Below the pieces are notes generated by a model. That model was given only the letters and a program-made list of their open reading frames with translations. It searched no databases and was not told the origin of the DNA. 64,000 nt of DNA from NCBI RefSeq assembly GCF_001277995.1, contig NZ_CP009220.1, forward strand, positions 2,762,329 to 2,826,328. Direction: 5' to 3'. The stretch's first letter is position 1. Each line of letters begins with the position of its first letter. Of the stretch, positions 25,485 to 34,144 are shown in pieces. A program made the position numbers and the translations under genes. This stretch comes from Corynebacterium deserti GIMN1.010. GTDB taxonomy: Bacteria > Actinomycetota > Actinomycetes > Mycobacteriales > Mycobacteriaceae.

Positions 25485-26931
25485 CTCGACAGTCGTCGCC
25501 GTTATAACTGAGTAACTGTTCACGCGCCCGCGCAGCCTCCGCGTCCCCACCCGTAGAGGCGATGAGGAAGGCGTGGAGGCTATCTTCGCCAGCGAAGTCT
25601 TCCTCCTCCCAGTGGAAACCTGCTGCTGGCGCTAACTGTTTCAGCCCCAGGCCTCCTGGACCGACTAGCTGGGAACGAGCCACCGCGAACATATCATTCC
25701 ACTGATCCGAGCTGATGAAGGCGCGGATTTCTTGCTCATCAGGCACGCCCGGCACCTTGCCGTGGAACCTGCGCGCGGTGGAAAGCATCCAGTGGTTTTC
25801 GCCATTGCTGGCGTAGCAAAACACGCCAAAGGTTTGGCCACGCTGTCGGGCGGCGTTGCGACGATTTTTCAACCATGCCCAAAAGCGCGCGAAGTTTTCA
25901 CCTTCAGCTGCCCCACCCAAATCTGACCAAATGACAAAAGGGGTGTAGTCGTGTCCGTCCCAGGCGCCCCACAGGTATGCGCCGAGGTCAAGGTAGGCTT
26001 CCACGTCCACGTCGATTTCCACGTCAAAACGCGGTGCAGTTGTATGTACCGTTTTGCGCAACACAGGTATACCTGCCCGCCACGCTCGGGCGGTGTGGGA
26101 GATGTCGCCGAGGGAAGCGTCGATAAGCGCTTGGGTGGTGTGGATCCCCTTGTCGCGGTAGGTATCAGCCCGATCGCCAGAAAGAAACAGGCTAATGTCA
26201 TCGGCTGCCTCCAACTCGGGTTCACACTTTGCCCAAAACCTGCAGGTAGCGCACTCTTTGACCCGGCGCGGCCCAGTGGGTGCTGGGGTGAGGAGGGCAC
26301 GCGTTGCCGCCGGGGCGTAGCGGGACACGTCCACCAAGTAAGCCCAATCGCGGTCTTGACCAATCACGGCACCGACCTCATCAGCGGGAGCAACGCCTGC
26401 TTCCGCCAAGCCCATGAGGGCAAGCGTGAGCCGATATCCATCGATGGTGTGGTGTCGCAATGAAGCGTTGACCTGCAGTGGCGTACCTTTCCCAAGCCGC
26501 GACACCGCAATCGCCTGCATGTGGCGGTGCGGATCAGGACGCGCCACACGGTGATTGCTCACCATCACAGGAAGATACGTGCCGTTAGGATTGCGCACCA
26601 ATACATCAGCTGCAACCTCCCAGGCCACGCCTTCGAGCTCGCCGGTGAACACAGCGCCGGTGATGATGGTGGCACCCGCAGCGATCGCCTCTAAAGTATC
26701 GAACTCCGCAAAGTCCGCCTCATTATCTAAATCAATGCGGGTAAACGGAATCCGACCACGCTTTTTCGGTTCCTGAGCAAGGCGCGAAAATACCTGTTTC
26801 ACCCCTACGTCCCGGCGGGCACGGCGTTGCATTGCTGCAGGTAGAGGTTCAATTTCTGGGTAGTGTACGCGTTGCACCTGGCGGTATCTACACCCCACCA
26901 GGTCACTCGGTGTCAGCCGTTGCGTCTGCAT
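25414..26931 (-). CDS. TM0106-type RecB-like nuclease
   Basis: A 505-residue protein with two nuclease-like parts. The N-terminal half is RecB/PD-(D/E)XK-like, with the conserved VAWEVAADVLVRN region and a zinc/iron-sulfur-like cysteine group (CATCRFWAKCEPE near residue 230). The C-terminal half is RNase H-like, starting at FDVEIDVD near residue 303 and ending YNGDDCRAT near 478, with the acidic residues expected of a 3'-5' exonuclease fold. The role is unknown; relatives are thought to act in DNA repair. ATG 26931 is favoured over the codon at 26940. It overlaps the convergent cupredoxin gene. Confidence 0.8.
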   Translation of the reverse strand: MQTQRLTPSDLVGCRYRQVQRVHYPEIEPLPAAMQRRARRDVGVKQVFSRLAQEPKKRGRIPFTRIDLDNEADFAEFDTLEAIAAGATIITGAVFTGELEGVAWEVAADVLVRNPNGTYLPVMVSNHRVARPDPHRHMQAIAVSRLGKGTPLQVNASLRHHTIDGYRLTLALMGLAEAGVAPADEVGAVIGQDRDWAYLVDVSRYAPAATRALLTPAPTGPRRVKECATCRFWAKCEPELEAADDISLFLSGDRADTYRDKGIHTTQALIDASLGDISHTARAWRAGIPVLRKTVHTTAPRFDVEIDVDVEAYLDLGAYLWGAWDGHDYTPFVIWSDLGGAAEGENFARFWAWLKNRRNAARQRGQTFGVFCYASNGENHWMLSTARRFHGKVPGVPDEQEIRAFISSDQWNDMFAVARSQLVGPGGLGLKQLAPAAGFHWEEEDFAGEDSLHAFLIASTGGDAEAARAREQLLSYNGDDCRATAAVRHWLRRGAQSAPILGQLP

Positions 26932-27026
26932 TCTTCCCACAATGACATGAGCTTATTGCACAGAGGTAGGTAAAGTTGAATCGAGAAGTCGAGAAATAAC
27001 CGACCGATGAAAGAGTGAGACACTAC

Positions 27027-27662
27027 ATGGGTATCTTCGAAGCCATCCGCTCCGCACGCGCGAAGACCAAGGCAGAGATCAAAGCAGCCGAGGCGAAAGT
27101 AAAAACCGAGGCGAAGAACAAAGCAAAGCTGGATCTCAAGCGCGAGAAGCTGCTGGTTCAGCAGGAGAAGAACCTCCTCAAGGCTGAGGAAAAGGGCCTG
27201 AAGAAGCGCAATAAGCATGAACTGAAGATGGCTAAGAATATCCTCGAGCAAAAGCGCCAGGGCCACATCAATAAGGACAAGGTCAAGCGCTACACCGGCG
27301 TCGCTCGTTTGCTTATTCCATTGCTGCTTCCAGTTGCCTACAGGCTCTCCACCGAAGCTCGCGACCAGGTTGTTAAGGGTCGTGCTCGTCGCGCCGGTGT
27401 CTCACCAGAGCAGCTCAGCCAGTTCGCGGGACACGCAGCCGCGCTCAAGGCACGCATTCAGGGTGTTCGTGAGACCGCAAAGAACTCTGGTCTACCACAG
27501 GGATTCATCCACGATGTGGAGGAGCGCCTCAACGAGCTGGAGGCTGCCGCGGACAACTCCGAGTACATGTCTCCACAGCAGCGCAACCGCGCTCACCAGT
27601 CCATCAACCGCGACCTCAACCAGGTTTCGGACCAGATTCAGGACCGGTTGCTAGATAAATAA
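27027..27662 (+). CDS. DUF6474-like coiled-coil protein
   Basis: A 211-residue protein starting MGIFEAIRSARAKTKAEIKA. The first 80 residues are an unbroken, lysine/glutamate/alanine-rich coiled coil. Then come one hydrophobic segment (RLLIPLLLPVAYRL near residue 95) and a second helical region ending DQIQDRLLDK. This suits a membrane-tethered structural protein of Corynebacteriales. The family assignment is from memory; the function is unknown. A weak ribosome site GAAAGAG precedes it. It is convergent with hrrA. Confidence 0.7.
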   Translation: MGIFEAIRSARAKTKAEIKAAEAKVKTEAKNKAKLDLKREKLLVQQEKNLLKAEEKGLKKRNKHELKMAKNILEQKRQGHINKDKVKRYTGVARLLIPLLLPVAYRLSTEARDQVVKGRARRAGVSPEQLSQFAGHAAALKARIQGVRETAKNSGLPQGFIHDVEERLNELEAAADNSEYMSPQQRNRAHQSINRDLNQVSDQIQDRLLDK

Positions 27663-27742
27663 GCTTGTCGCCATCTTGCAGGCCGCCTTGCCGGACGCTG
27701 CCGAAGGCAGGCACCGGAGGGGCGCGTCGAGAAGCGTTTTCC

Positions 27743-28381
27743 TTAAAGCAAGCCCTGCTCGCGGGCGGCCGCAACGGCCGAGGTGCGCGAACGCACGCCT
27801 AATTTGTCGTAAATGTGCACCAGATGGGACTTCACCGTGGCCTCAGACAGGAAGAGAATCCGTCCGATGTCGCGGTTGGAGGAACCACCCGCAACAAGCT
27901 TGAGAACCTCCAGCTCACGAGGGGTAAGCGAGGTCTTGGGGGTGCGCACGCGCGTCATGAGGCGGTTGGCCACCATGGGGGACAAGGTGGAATCGCCTTC
28001 TGCAGCAGAACGCACAGCGGCGAGCAGCTCGCTCGGAGGCGCATCTTTGAGCAGGTAGCCAAGCGCACCGGCTTCAATCGCGCCAAGGATGTCCGCGTCG
28101 GTGTCATAGTTGGTAACAACCAGCACTTTCGGTGGATTATCAATAGTCCGCTTAATCGCCGCAGTTGCATCCGCACCGGTAGACACCTGGGTGCCCTGCA
28201 CGCCAGGGCCAAAACGCAGATCCATCAAAATGACATCAATACCGCCTTCTTGAGCTGCCTGAACAGCACCTTCAGCGGTTGACACTTCACCCACCACTTC
28301 AATATCTTCGGCGCTTTCCAGCACGGCTCGAAGTCCGAGCCTCACGATTTCGTGGTCATCAGCAAGCAGCACGCGAATCAT
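27743..28381 (-). CDS. hrrA: Response regulator HrrA of the haem-sensing two-component system
   Basis: 212 residues: receiver domain with acidic pocket D8 and D9, phosphorylation site D54 in ILMDLRFG, and conserved Thr/Lys further on. A NarL/LuxR-type helix-turn-helix follows (LTPRELEVLKLVAGGSSNRDI near residue 148). In C. glutamicum HrrA activates haem oxygenase and respiratory genes and is itself repressed by DtxR; a DtxR-like box lies upstream at 28491-28509. The sensor gene hrrS lies 158 bases upstream in the same direction. Confidence 0.93.
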   Translation of the reverse strand: MIRVLLADDHEIVRLGLRAVLESAEDIEVVGEVSTAEGAVQAAQEGGIDVILMDLRFGPGVQGTQVSTGADATAAIKRTIDNPPKVLVVTNYDTDADILGAIEAGALGYLLKDAPPSELLAAVRSAAEGDSTLSPMVANRLMTRVRTPKTSLTPRELEVLKLVAGGSSNRDIGRILFLSEATVKSHLVHIYDKLGVRSRTSAVAAAREQGLL

Positions 28382-28490
28382 TGTTTGAACTAGGTCCTTC
28401 CCAATGACAGTTTCTGGTTGGCCCCGTGCGTTTTCGTGCGCGGCGGCAGTGAAGAAAATGCCTTCAAGAGTATCGATGAGCAGATGAATC

Positions 28491-28509
28491 GACTTTTAGT
28501 CTAACCTTA
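28491..28509 (-). promoter_or_regulatory. DtxR-like box upstream of hrrA
   Basis: Read on the minus strand, TAAGGTTAGACTAAAAGTC matches the DtxR consensus (TTAGGTTAGGCTAACCTAA) at about 13 of 19 positions. It sits between hrrS and hrrA, 110 bases before hrrA. Iron-dependent DtxR repression of hrrA is established in the species. Confidence 0.65.
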
Positions 28510-28539
28510 GTGATCATCAGGTGGAGAATACACTACACC

Positions 28540-29829
28540 CTATTGGTGCTCCGCATCATACAAAGGTCGATCTGGCGGATCTGCTGGCGGTTCTACTGGA
28601 AGCGCCGCTGAGACCGCCGTGCCCTGCCCATATGCCGACTCTACGATCACCTCGCCGTTAAGCTCCACCGCGCGCTGATGCAGGGCACTCAACCCAATGT
28701 GCCCCAGGCCCGCCGGCTGGCCAGAAACCTCCTCAGGTTCAAATCCCACACCGTCATCGACCACGTCCAAACGCACCTCAGTGTCCTCATAGGTCAAGGT
28801 CACATGGCAATTCTTCGCCTCCGAATGCTTCGCCACATTGCCGATAGCTCCCTGCGCGATCCGCAGCAACGTCGCCTCAGTTTTCATCGGTAGCTGACGC
28901 ACATCGCCATCAACATTGATCACAAAGTTGATGCCCAACAGTGGCTCCGTCACACGATGCAGCGCCGCCTCCAGCGAGGTTTTGGACAACGCCGCAGGTT
29001 GAAGCGCTGCGATCATCGCACGCGCCTCACTCAAATTATCCGACGCTGTACTCCTGGCCAGTTTGATCTTCTGCGTGATTGCCTTCTTAGTCTTATCATC
29101 TAGATCCGCTGCCTCAATCTCCTGCTCAGAAACATGCAGCAGCATTTGGATCGACGACAGCCCCTGCGCTACGGTGTCATGAATTTCGTGCGCGATGCGC
29201 TGACGCTCCGCAGCGATTCCTGCATTGCGTTCGGTCACAGCCAGCTGCGAGCGTGTCTCAATAAGCTGATCAATGAGCTGCTGCTTTTCATTGTTTACCC
29301 GCCACAGCGTCCTAAACGCATAATCAATGGCCACGGTAACAATTGCCGACACCAACGGCCCCATCACTCCGCCAAAGGTCAAGCCCCCGGCGTATTGGCT
29401 GGCAATCGCAATCGACGTCGCACCCACCACCGCGATAATGCCACGCACATCCGGCATGACCTGCAGATACACAAAAAACAGGGGGAACAACAGATAGATT
29501 GACACCGGCACAATCGGGATCATGACAACCCACACTAGGGTCAACGCAAACAGCCACCCCAGCTGCACCGCATGTTTGAGTTCCAGGCGTTTGGAGGAGC
29601 CATAAAAATACAGCGAGCCCCATACAAACAGCAGCACACACGACAGCGCGAACATCGGCAAACTGAGGCGTGCCGACGCGCCCAGGCCCACCACCAGCAG
29701 AGTTGCTGTTAAAATGTGGATGCTATTGCGATAGCTCATGGCACCCGGCTGACCACCACGTTTGGCAAGAGCCTCCACATCGAGCTCATTGCGCCCCGAC
29801 TCCATCACACGATCTAGGCTTGACTGCAT
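28540..29829 (-). CDS. hrrS: Sensor histidine kinase HrrS (haem sensor)
   Basis: A membrane sensor kinase with five to six hydrophobic segments (residues about 38-165). A HisKA_3 region with RIAHEIHDTVAQGL follows, in which the phospho-accepting His is residue 217 and the DxxxQ phosphatase glutamine residue 222 when counted from ATG 29829. This matches published numbering of HrrS as I remember it. The C-terminal HATPase domain has NVAKHSEA and DDGVGFEPEE. Starts at 29847 and 29886 are in frame but fit the numbering less well. Chosen this way, its ATG and that of the divergent lipoprotein overlap within GCATGC. TAATGT (29842-29837) lies 7 bases before the ATG, suggesting a leaderless mRNA. Confidence 0.9.
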   Translation of the reverse strand: MQSSLDRVMESGRNELDVEALAKRGGQPGAMSYRNSIHILTATLLVVGLGASARLSLPMFALSCVLLFVWGSLYFYGSSKRLELKHAVQLGWLFALTLVWVVMIPIVPVSIYLLFPLFFVYLQVMPDVRGIIAVVGATSIAIASQYAGGLTFGGVMGPLVSAIVTVAIDYAFRTLWRVNNEKQQLIDQLIETRSQLAVTERNAGIAAERQRIAHEIHDTVAQGLSSIQMLLHVSEQEIEAADLDDKTKKAITQKIKLARSTASDNLSEARAMIAALQPAALSKTSLEAALHRVTEPLLGINFVINVDGDVRQLPMKTEATLLRIAQGAIGNVAKHSEAKNCHVTLTYEDTEVRLDVVDDGVGFEPEEVSGQPAGLGHIGLSALHQRAVELNGEVIVESAYGQGTAVSAALPVEPPADPPDRPLYDAEHQ

Positions 29830-30388
29830 GCGTCGTACATTACCCATAATCTTCGCCGCCTCCATGTTCCTGGCAGGTTGTGGCACAGATCAGGCCCAGG
29901 CACCGGCTCCTGCGTCGGCTTCGGCGTCAGTAGAGCCCACAGCTCCCATCACTGACGGCCAACCCATCGACGCGATGCCCGCCGTGGAGCGCACCGCCCA
30001 GGTCGCCTGCCCCTACCTGGACATGGAGTGGGTCGCAGACACGAACGGCCAGCGCGTCACGGGTTACGGCACAGACGAACGCTTTTCGACGCCCTCTTGC
30101 GTTTTTTATTCCTTCCCCGAAGAACCCCAACTCACTGTGATCGTTCGCGAGATGGCCACCGTGGACGACGCCATCGCTGTCGTCGACTGGGCAGCCCCCA
30201 TCGATTCCACTGAGCCCGCCGAAGAACCCGCAGGCTGGTCAGGTGGACGCCGCGGTGGCAACGAAGAATCCGGTGCACTGTACGCTGTCCAAAAAGACAC
30301 CACCGCCGTCGTGGTGTTCACCAACCAGGATCAATCACTAAAAGCCCAATTGGTCGCAGAAGAAGTTATCGCAAACCTCGGACTTTAA
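29828..30388 (+). CDS. DUF2020-type lipoprotein
   Basis: An exported lipoprotein of 186 residues from ATG 29828. The signal peptide MRRTLPIIFAASMFLAGCG contains the lipobox LAGC with the modified cysteine at residue 18. A proline/alanine-rich linker and a mature domain with CPYLD and CVFYSFPEE follow, fitting the mycobacterial/corynebacterial DUF2020 group. TAGGCT (29815-29820) lies 7 bases before the ATG, so the transcript is probably leaderless. The frame is open to 29762, but the lipoprotein signal fixes the start. Its start codon overlaps that of hrrS on the other strand, and its stop overlaps the convergent small gene by 4 bases. Confidence 0.85.
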   Translation: MRRTLPIIFAASMFLAGCGTDQAQAPAPASASASVEPTAPITDGQPIDAMPAVERTAQVACPYLDMEWVADTNGQRVTGYGTDERFSTPSCVFYSFPEEPQLTVIVREMATVDDAIAVVDWAAPIDSTEPAEEPAGWSGGRRGGNEESGALYAVQKDTTAVVVFTNQDQSLKAQLVAEEVIANLGL

Positions 30389-30537
30389 AACACGACGTCG
30401 TTGTACGGCATGAGTGTGGACACCCACGGGAACACAACTTCCATGAGCACGAAAAACACAACCGCCAGCAATGCCAGCACGATCAGCAACTTGATAAACC
30501 ACGGTCCCGGCAAATAGTGCCACAGCAGTGAATACAT
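30385..30537 (-). CDS. 50-residue single-pass membrane protein next to sortase
   Basis: A short gene, MYSLLWHYLPGPW onward, with one hydrophobic helix (FIKLLIVLALLAVVFFVLM, residues about 14-32) and a C-terminal tail ending MPYNDVVF. Its ATG follows the sortase stop directly (TAAATG), so it is translationally coupled. Similar tiny membrane proteins follow sortase E genes in other Actinobacteria, as far as I recall. Function unknown. The 3' end overlaps the lipoprotein stop by 4 bases. Confidence 0.8.
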   Translation of the reverse strand: MYSLLWHYLPGPWFIKLLIVLALLAVVFFVLMEVVFPWVSTLMPYNDVVF

Positions 30538-31380
30538 TTAGCTCTCCTCCAACGCTGCTGGTCGAACATTGTCTTGCTTGTCTGAGCTTTCCACCAACAT
30601 GGCATGCACAATCATGCGCTCTGCATTAGAAAACTGTGGGTGGCAGGTGGTCAGCGTCAACAGCGCTTCAGACCCCTCCGTCACCGTTGCGCTATCCACA
30701 CCCGGCACCGGATAAGTCATATCGATACGATCCGGCGTGGTGATGTGGCGCCCCTGCACATGTGAGTACTGCCCACCCACCATGCTGCTCACCTGAGCTT
30801 CATTGAAGCAGTCTGCACCTTCTGCAGCACGACCTGCGGCATCGGTGGACATCGGCATCACGCGGTAAACATCCCAAGATGTGGAGGTTTCCACCACGAT
30901 GGCATCGCAAACTTCTACGTTGCCCAGATCATTAAATGGAGAACCTTTACCCACGCGGTGACCTGCGACAGCGAAGTTTCCCGCTTCACCCGGCATCTGA
31001 GAATCCACATAACGGCCAGGTCCTGCCAACAAATCGGCCTCGTCAGTGCCCTCAATGATGGCGAAATTGAAGTCCGAACCAAAACTTGGAATGTACATGC
31101 GCGCAAACGCTTCGCCCAGCTCAGGAGTCAGTTTCTGCCGAGGATTCACCCTCTCTTGCTCCCACTGCTCATCGAGCTTCCCACTAGCAGCTTCCTGCAG
31201 CTTTCCGGATTCCACGTTGGTCCAATAGGCCTCGTAGAACGCAAACAGCAAGGCGAGCACACCCACCGTGAGGAGGATTTCACCCAGCACCTGGGAAAAA
31301 GTGATTCGAGGTCGAGGCTTCTTACCGCCCGGGGACTGACGCCCAGGAAGGGTAGCATCCGTATTCAGCATTTGTGTCAT
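30538..31380 (-). CDS. Class E sortase
   Basis: A cysteine transpeptidase anchored in the membrane, expected to attach or process surface proteins. 280 residues with one N-terminal membrane segment (EILLTVGVLALLFAFYEAYW near residues 33-52), the catalytic His in FAVAGHRVG, the catalytic cysteine in LTLTTCHPQFS near residue 252, and the arginine in NAERMIVHA. An internal ATG at 31371 is an alternative start. No LPXTG or LAXTG substrate gene is visible in this window. The neighbours are a tiny membrane protein downstream and a YidC-type insertase upstream (divergent). Confidence 0.88.
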   Translation of the reverse strand: MTQMLNTDATLPGRQSPGGKKPRPRITFSQVLGEILLTVGVLALLFAFYEAYWTNVESGKLQEAASGKLDEQWEQERVNPRQKLTPELGEAFARMYIPSFGSDFNFAIIEGTDEADLLAGPGRYVDSQMPGEAGNFAVAGHRVGKGSPFNDLGNVEVCDAIVVETSTSWDVYRVMPMSTDAAGRAAEGADCFNEAQVSSMVGGQYSHVQGRHITTPDRIDMTYPVPGVDSATVTEGSEALLTLTTCHPQFSNAERMIVHAMLVESSDKQDNVRPAALEES

Positions 31381-31572
31381 CGGTTTGTGTCGAAGTCCAA
31401 AGTCTTTTTAGTCTGATTCGGCAGGTGCACGTACCATGAAACGTGCAAATGAGACGTGGCTATGCCTCCCACAGTGTACATCTATTTAGCAGAATTGATG
31501 ATTTCAATTTTTTTCGGCATACACCCGTCGAAAAGCGTTTTAAGGCCCTTGTCAGGAAAGGCAATTACTTAA

Positions 31573-32751
31573 GTGCTCGACATATTGATTTATCCAGTGT
31601 CCGGTGTGATGAAGCTGTGGCATCTGTTGCTGCACAACGTCTTTGGCTGGGACGATTCACTCGCGTGGTTCCTGTCCCTGTTCGGCCTGGTGATCACCAT
31701 TCGAGCCATCATCGCGCCTTTTACCTGGCAGATGTATCGTAATAGTCGCATCCTTGCGCACATGCGCCCAGAACGCGCCGCCCTCATCGCGGAATACGAC
31801 GGTAAATATGACGAAAAATCCATCCGCGAGCTGCAGCAACGACAACGCGATCTGAACAAAAAGCACGGTGTCAACCCGTTGGCTGGCTGTGTGCCTGCGC
31901 TGGTTCAAACTCCCGTCGTCATCGGCTTATACATGGCGCTGCTGCGGATGGCACGCCCCGAAGGCGGCCTAGAAAACCCCGTCTACCAGCCAGTAGGCTT
32001 CCTCACCGCCGATGAAGTGCAATCATTCCTCGCAGGCCGCGTCAACAACGTACCCCTGCCCGCATACGTCTCCATGCCTGCTGAGCAGCTCGAATTCCTC
32101 GGCACCACACGCTCAGAAGTCCTCGACTTCGTTCTCCCCCTCTTTATCGCCGCAGCCATCTTTACCGCGATCAACATGGCCATGTCCATGTATCGATCCA
32201 TCCAAACCAACGACTACTCCTCCGGTGTCTCCACCCGGATGCTCAAAATCATGATGGTGCTGTCGGTCATCTCCCCCATCTTCCCGCTTTCCCTCGGCCT
32301 CACCGGCCCATTCCCCACTGCAATCGCACTTTACTGGGTGAGCAACAACCTCTGGACCCTCCTCCAGACCGCCATCATGATGTTCCTCATCCAGCGCAAA
32401 TACCCACTCACCGACGAGTTCAAAACCTTCCACTCGCAGCAACGCGCCGACTACCGCGAAACCCAACGCGACAAGCGCTCATTCCGCTGGAACCGCACCA
32501 AAAACCGCATCCTCATGTTGCTCACCCCATGGAATGCTGCCAAGCTCCACGCTGAAAACGTCGAGGCCAAGACGGCGCGAGTAAACAAAATTAATGCAGA
32601 AAAAGCGGCGAAGAAGGAAATCGTCGAAAAGCGCCGTGAAACGCAACGCCAAATGAACAAAGATGCCATCGAGCGCATTAAGAAGCGCCGCGCAGAGATA
32701 AAAGCAAAAAAGAAGGAGCTTAACGACGCCCCCTCTGACGACGAGTCCTAG
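31573..32751 (+). CDS. YidC/Oxa1-family membrane protein insertase (paralogue)
   Basis: Inserts proteins into the cytoplasmic membrane. 392 residues from GTG 31573 with upstream AGGAAAGG. The first helices carry SLFGLVITIRAIIAPFTW, in which the conserved arginine of the hydrophilic groove is seen. A coiled cytoplasmic hairpin follows (QQRQRDLNKKHGVNPLAGC), then the later helices. A very basic C-terminal tail (residues 330-392, KKRRAEIKAKKKELN) may contact ribosomes. The usual yidC lies next to rpmH/rnpA near the origin in this genus, so this is probably a second copy. Its stop overlaps the convergent mcbR by 4 bases. Confidence 0.85.
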   Translation: MLDILIYPVSGVMKLWHLLLHNVFGWDDSLAWFLSLFGLVITIRAIIAPFTWQMYRNSRILAHMRPERAALIAEYDGKYDEKSIRELQQRQRDLNKKHGVNPLAGCVPALVQTPVVIGLYMALLRMARPEGGLENPVYQPVGFLTADEVQSFLAGRVNNVPLPAYVSMPAEQLEFLGTTRSEVLDFVLPLFIAAAIFTAINMAMSMYRSIQTNDYSSGVSTRMLKIMMVLSVISPIFPLSLGLTGPFPTAIALYWVSNNLWTLLQTAIMMFLIQRKYPLTDEFKTFHSQQRADYRETQRDKRSFRWNRTKNRILMLLTPWNAAKLHAENVEAKTARVNKINAEKAAKKEIVEKRRETQRQMNKDAIERIKKRRAEIKAKKKELNDAPSDDES

Positions 32752-33389
32752 ATGGAATAATCCGCAGGCGGAGCGGACAACAATTGCCTCGCCAGATCCC
32801 GTGCCGTCTCCAGCGGGCTCGTATTGCGCACCAATCGGGAACCCGCCAAACCACCATCAAGGAACACCAACAGCTGGTTAGCCTGTGTGGTTCCCGGGTA
32901 GCCGTTCTTTTCCGTGAGCAGATCAGTCAGCGTCTGATGACACCACTTACGATGGTCCATCACCGCTGCCACAATCCCCTTCTCACTATCCGTCTCCGGG
33001 CGAGGATACTCACTCGCAGCATTCTGGAAATGCGATCCGCGGAAGCCCTTCTCCGGCTCCTCCTCAATGCACTGATCGAAGAACGCGAGGATCTTATCCT
33101 CAGAATCCTTCATCCCCGCAGTACGTTCCCGCCACGCCTCACGCCACTGCTGATCCAAGTTCTCCAGGTAGGCGATGACCAGAGCATCCTTGGATCCAAA
33201 CAGCGAATACAAACTCGCCTTCGCCACATCAGCTTCCCGCAGAATACGATCAATACCAATCACACGGATCCCCTCCGTGGTGAACAGATTGGTTGCGCTA
33301 TCGAGAAGGCGCTGGCGGGGGCTTGGTCGATTGCGACGACGACTTGCCCCGGCACTCGTTTTACTCTTGCCTGAAGCGCTGGCAGCCAC
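32748..33389 (-). CDS. mcbR: TetR-type repressor McbR of methionine and sulfur metabolism
   Basis: The master repressor of methionine/cysteine biosynthesis in C. glutamicum, responding to S-adenosylhomocysteine. 213 residues with an arginine-rich N-terminus (SRRRNRPSPRQRLLDSATNL), the TetR helix-turn-helix GIDRILREADVAKASLYSLFG (residues about 43-63, shortened for reading), and a ligand domain with FRGSHFQNAASEYP. Size and sequence agree with McbR. A palindromic site upstream suggests autoregulation. Convergent with the YidC gene. Confidence 0.92.
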   Translation of the reverse strand: MAASASGKSKTSAGASRRRNRPSPRQRLLDSATNLFTTEGIRVIGIDRILREADVAKASLYSLFGSKDALVIAYLENLDQQWREAWRERTAGMKDSEDKILAFFDQCIEEEPEKGFRGSHFQNAASEYPRPETDSEKGIVAAVMDHRKWCHQTLTDLLTEKNGYPGTTQANQLLVFLDGGLAGSRLVRNTSPLETARDLARQLLSAPPADYSI

Positions 33390-33446
33390 GTTCGGCCACG
33401 TCCTTTCGGGTTGGTGAAAAGGTTCTTTTGATTGTCTACAACCAAT

Positions 33447-33468
33447 ATAGACAAACCGGTTCGTATAG
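33447..33468 (-). promoter_or_regulatory. Possible autoregulatory operator of mcbR
   Basis: ACAAACCGGTTCGT (33451-33464), centred on the perfect AACCGGTT, pairs at 12 of 14 positions, a typical TetR-operator layout. TAGAC at 33449 and GTCTA at 33436 form another inverted pair, recalling the McbR half sites TAGAC/GTCTA. Which one binds McbR is open. Confidence 0.45.
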
Positions 33469-33481
33469 TTTGAATCTACAG

Positions 33482-33695
33482 GTGAGTCCGTCCGGATTTC
33501 TACCCAATTCTCTGCAACTTTGGGGAATGGCGGTGACGGGTTGGGCTGAAGTTCTTAAAGGTAGATAGGGAGTCGGGTTTTCGCAGGTTCTGTCGGGGAC
33601 GCGAAGTCGGACTGGCGAAGTCGGTGGTGCAAAGTCGACCGGCAGCTTCCCACGATCCGTCCCACACCAGCCGTTCCAACACAAACCCCACGTAC
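33482..33695. other. Gene-free stretch upstream of mcbR
   Basis: No coding frame is convincing here. GCGAAGTCGG occurs twice and a similar GCAAAGTCGA once between 33599 and 33638, a short degenerate tandem. Otherwise nothing seen. Confidence 0.5.
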
Positions 33696-33696
33696 A

Positions 33697-33739
33697 CAAA
33701 AACCTGCCCTCGCCTGGAAATTCCAGACGAGGGCAGGTT
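33697..33739 (-). terminator. Terminator of the GlsB-type gene
   Basis: Perfect 12-bp arms AACCTGCCCTCG (33701-33712) and CGAGGGCAGGTT (33728-33739). On the minus strand TTTTTG follows. Confidence 0.9.
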
Positions 33740-33755
33740 CATGAATTTCTTGCTG

Positions 33756-34019
33756 TTACTTCCTGCGGGTGAAGAACTGCACGATGGTGAGCAGAATGAC
33801 TGCACCAAGCAAACAGGTAACGAAGCTGAAAATCAAGCCGCCACCGGATACGTCAAAGCCGATGACGCCAAGGAGCCAACCTCCAAGCAGGCCACCGATG
33901 ATACCGACGACAATGTTCAGCAACAGTCCCTGCTGAGCATCGGTGCCCTTAATCTTTGAGGCGATCCATCCTGCCAAACCGCCGATGATGATCCAACCGA
34001 TCCAACCGAGTGCAAGCAT
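33756..34019 (-). CDS. GlsB/YeaQ/YmgE family small membrane protein
   Basis: 87 residues from ATG 34019, preceded by AAAGGAGA. Three hydrophobic helices with glycine-rich packing motifs (GWIIIGGLAGWIASKIKG, NIVVGIIGGLLGGWLLG) mark the transglycosylase-associated/GlsB family, small stress-linked membrane proteins of unknown mechanism. It stands alone with its own terminator and neighbours a universal stress protein gene in the same direction. The longer frame to 34067 lacks a ribosome site. Confidence 0.87.
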   Translation of the reverse strand: MLALGWIGWIIIGGLAGWIASKIKGTDAQQGLLLNIVVGIIGGLLGGWLLGVIGFDVSGGGLIFSFVTCLLGAVILLTIVQFFTRRK

Positions 34020-34144
34020 GCGATTCTCCTTTACGAATAGTGAATGTTTTTCACTCAACATGCTCAATTTTAACGAGTATTAGTTTTATTGCGAAGTAAT
34101 TCTTAGATTTTCACAGGATTGTTATTTAATGTTGTTCAAACCTT

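Noticed and set aside
33436..33699. Minus-strand frames between mcbR and the GlsB-type gene
   Set aside because: Cover a terminator hairpin and promoter sequence; tryptophan/proline-rich noise with no start signal.
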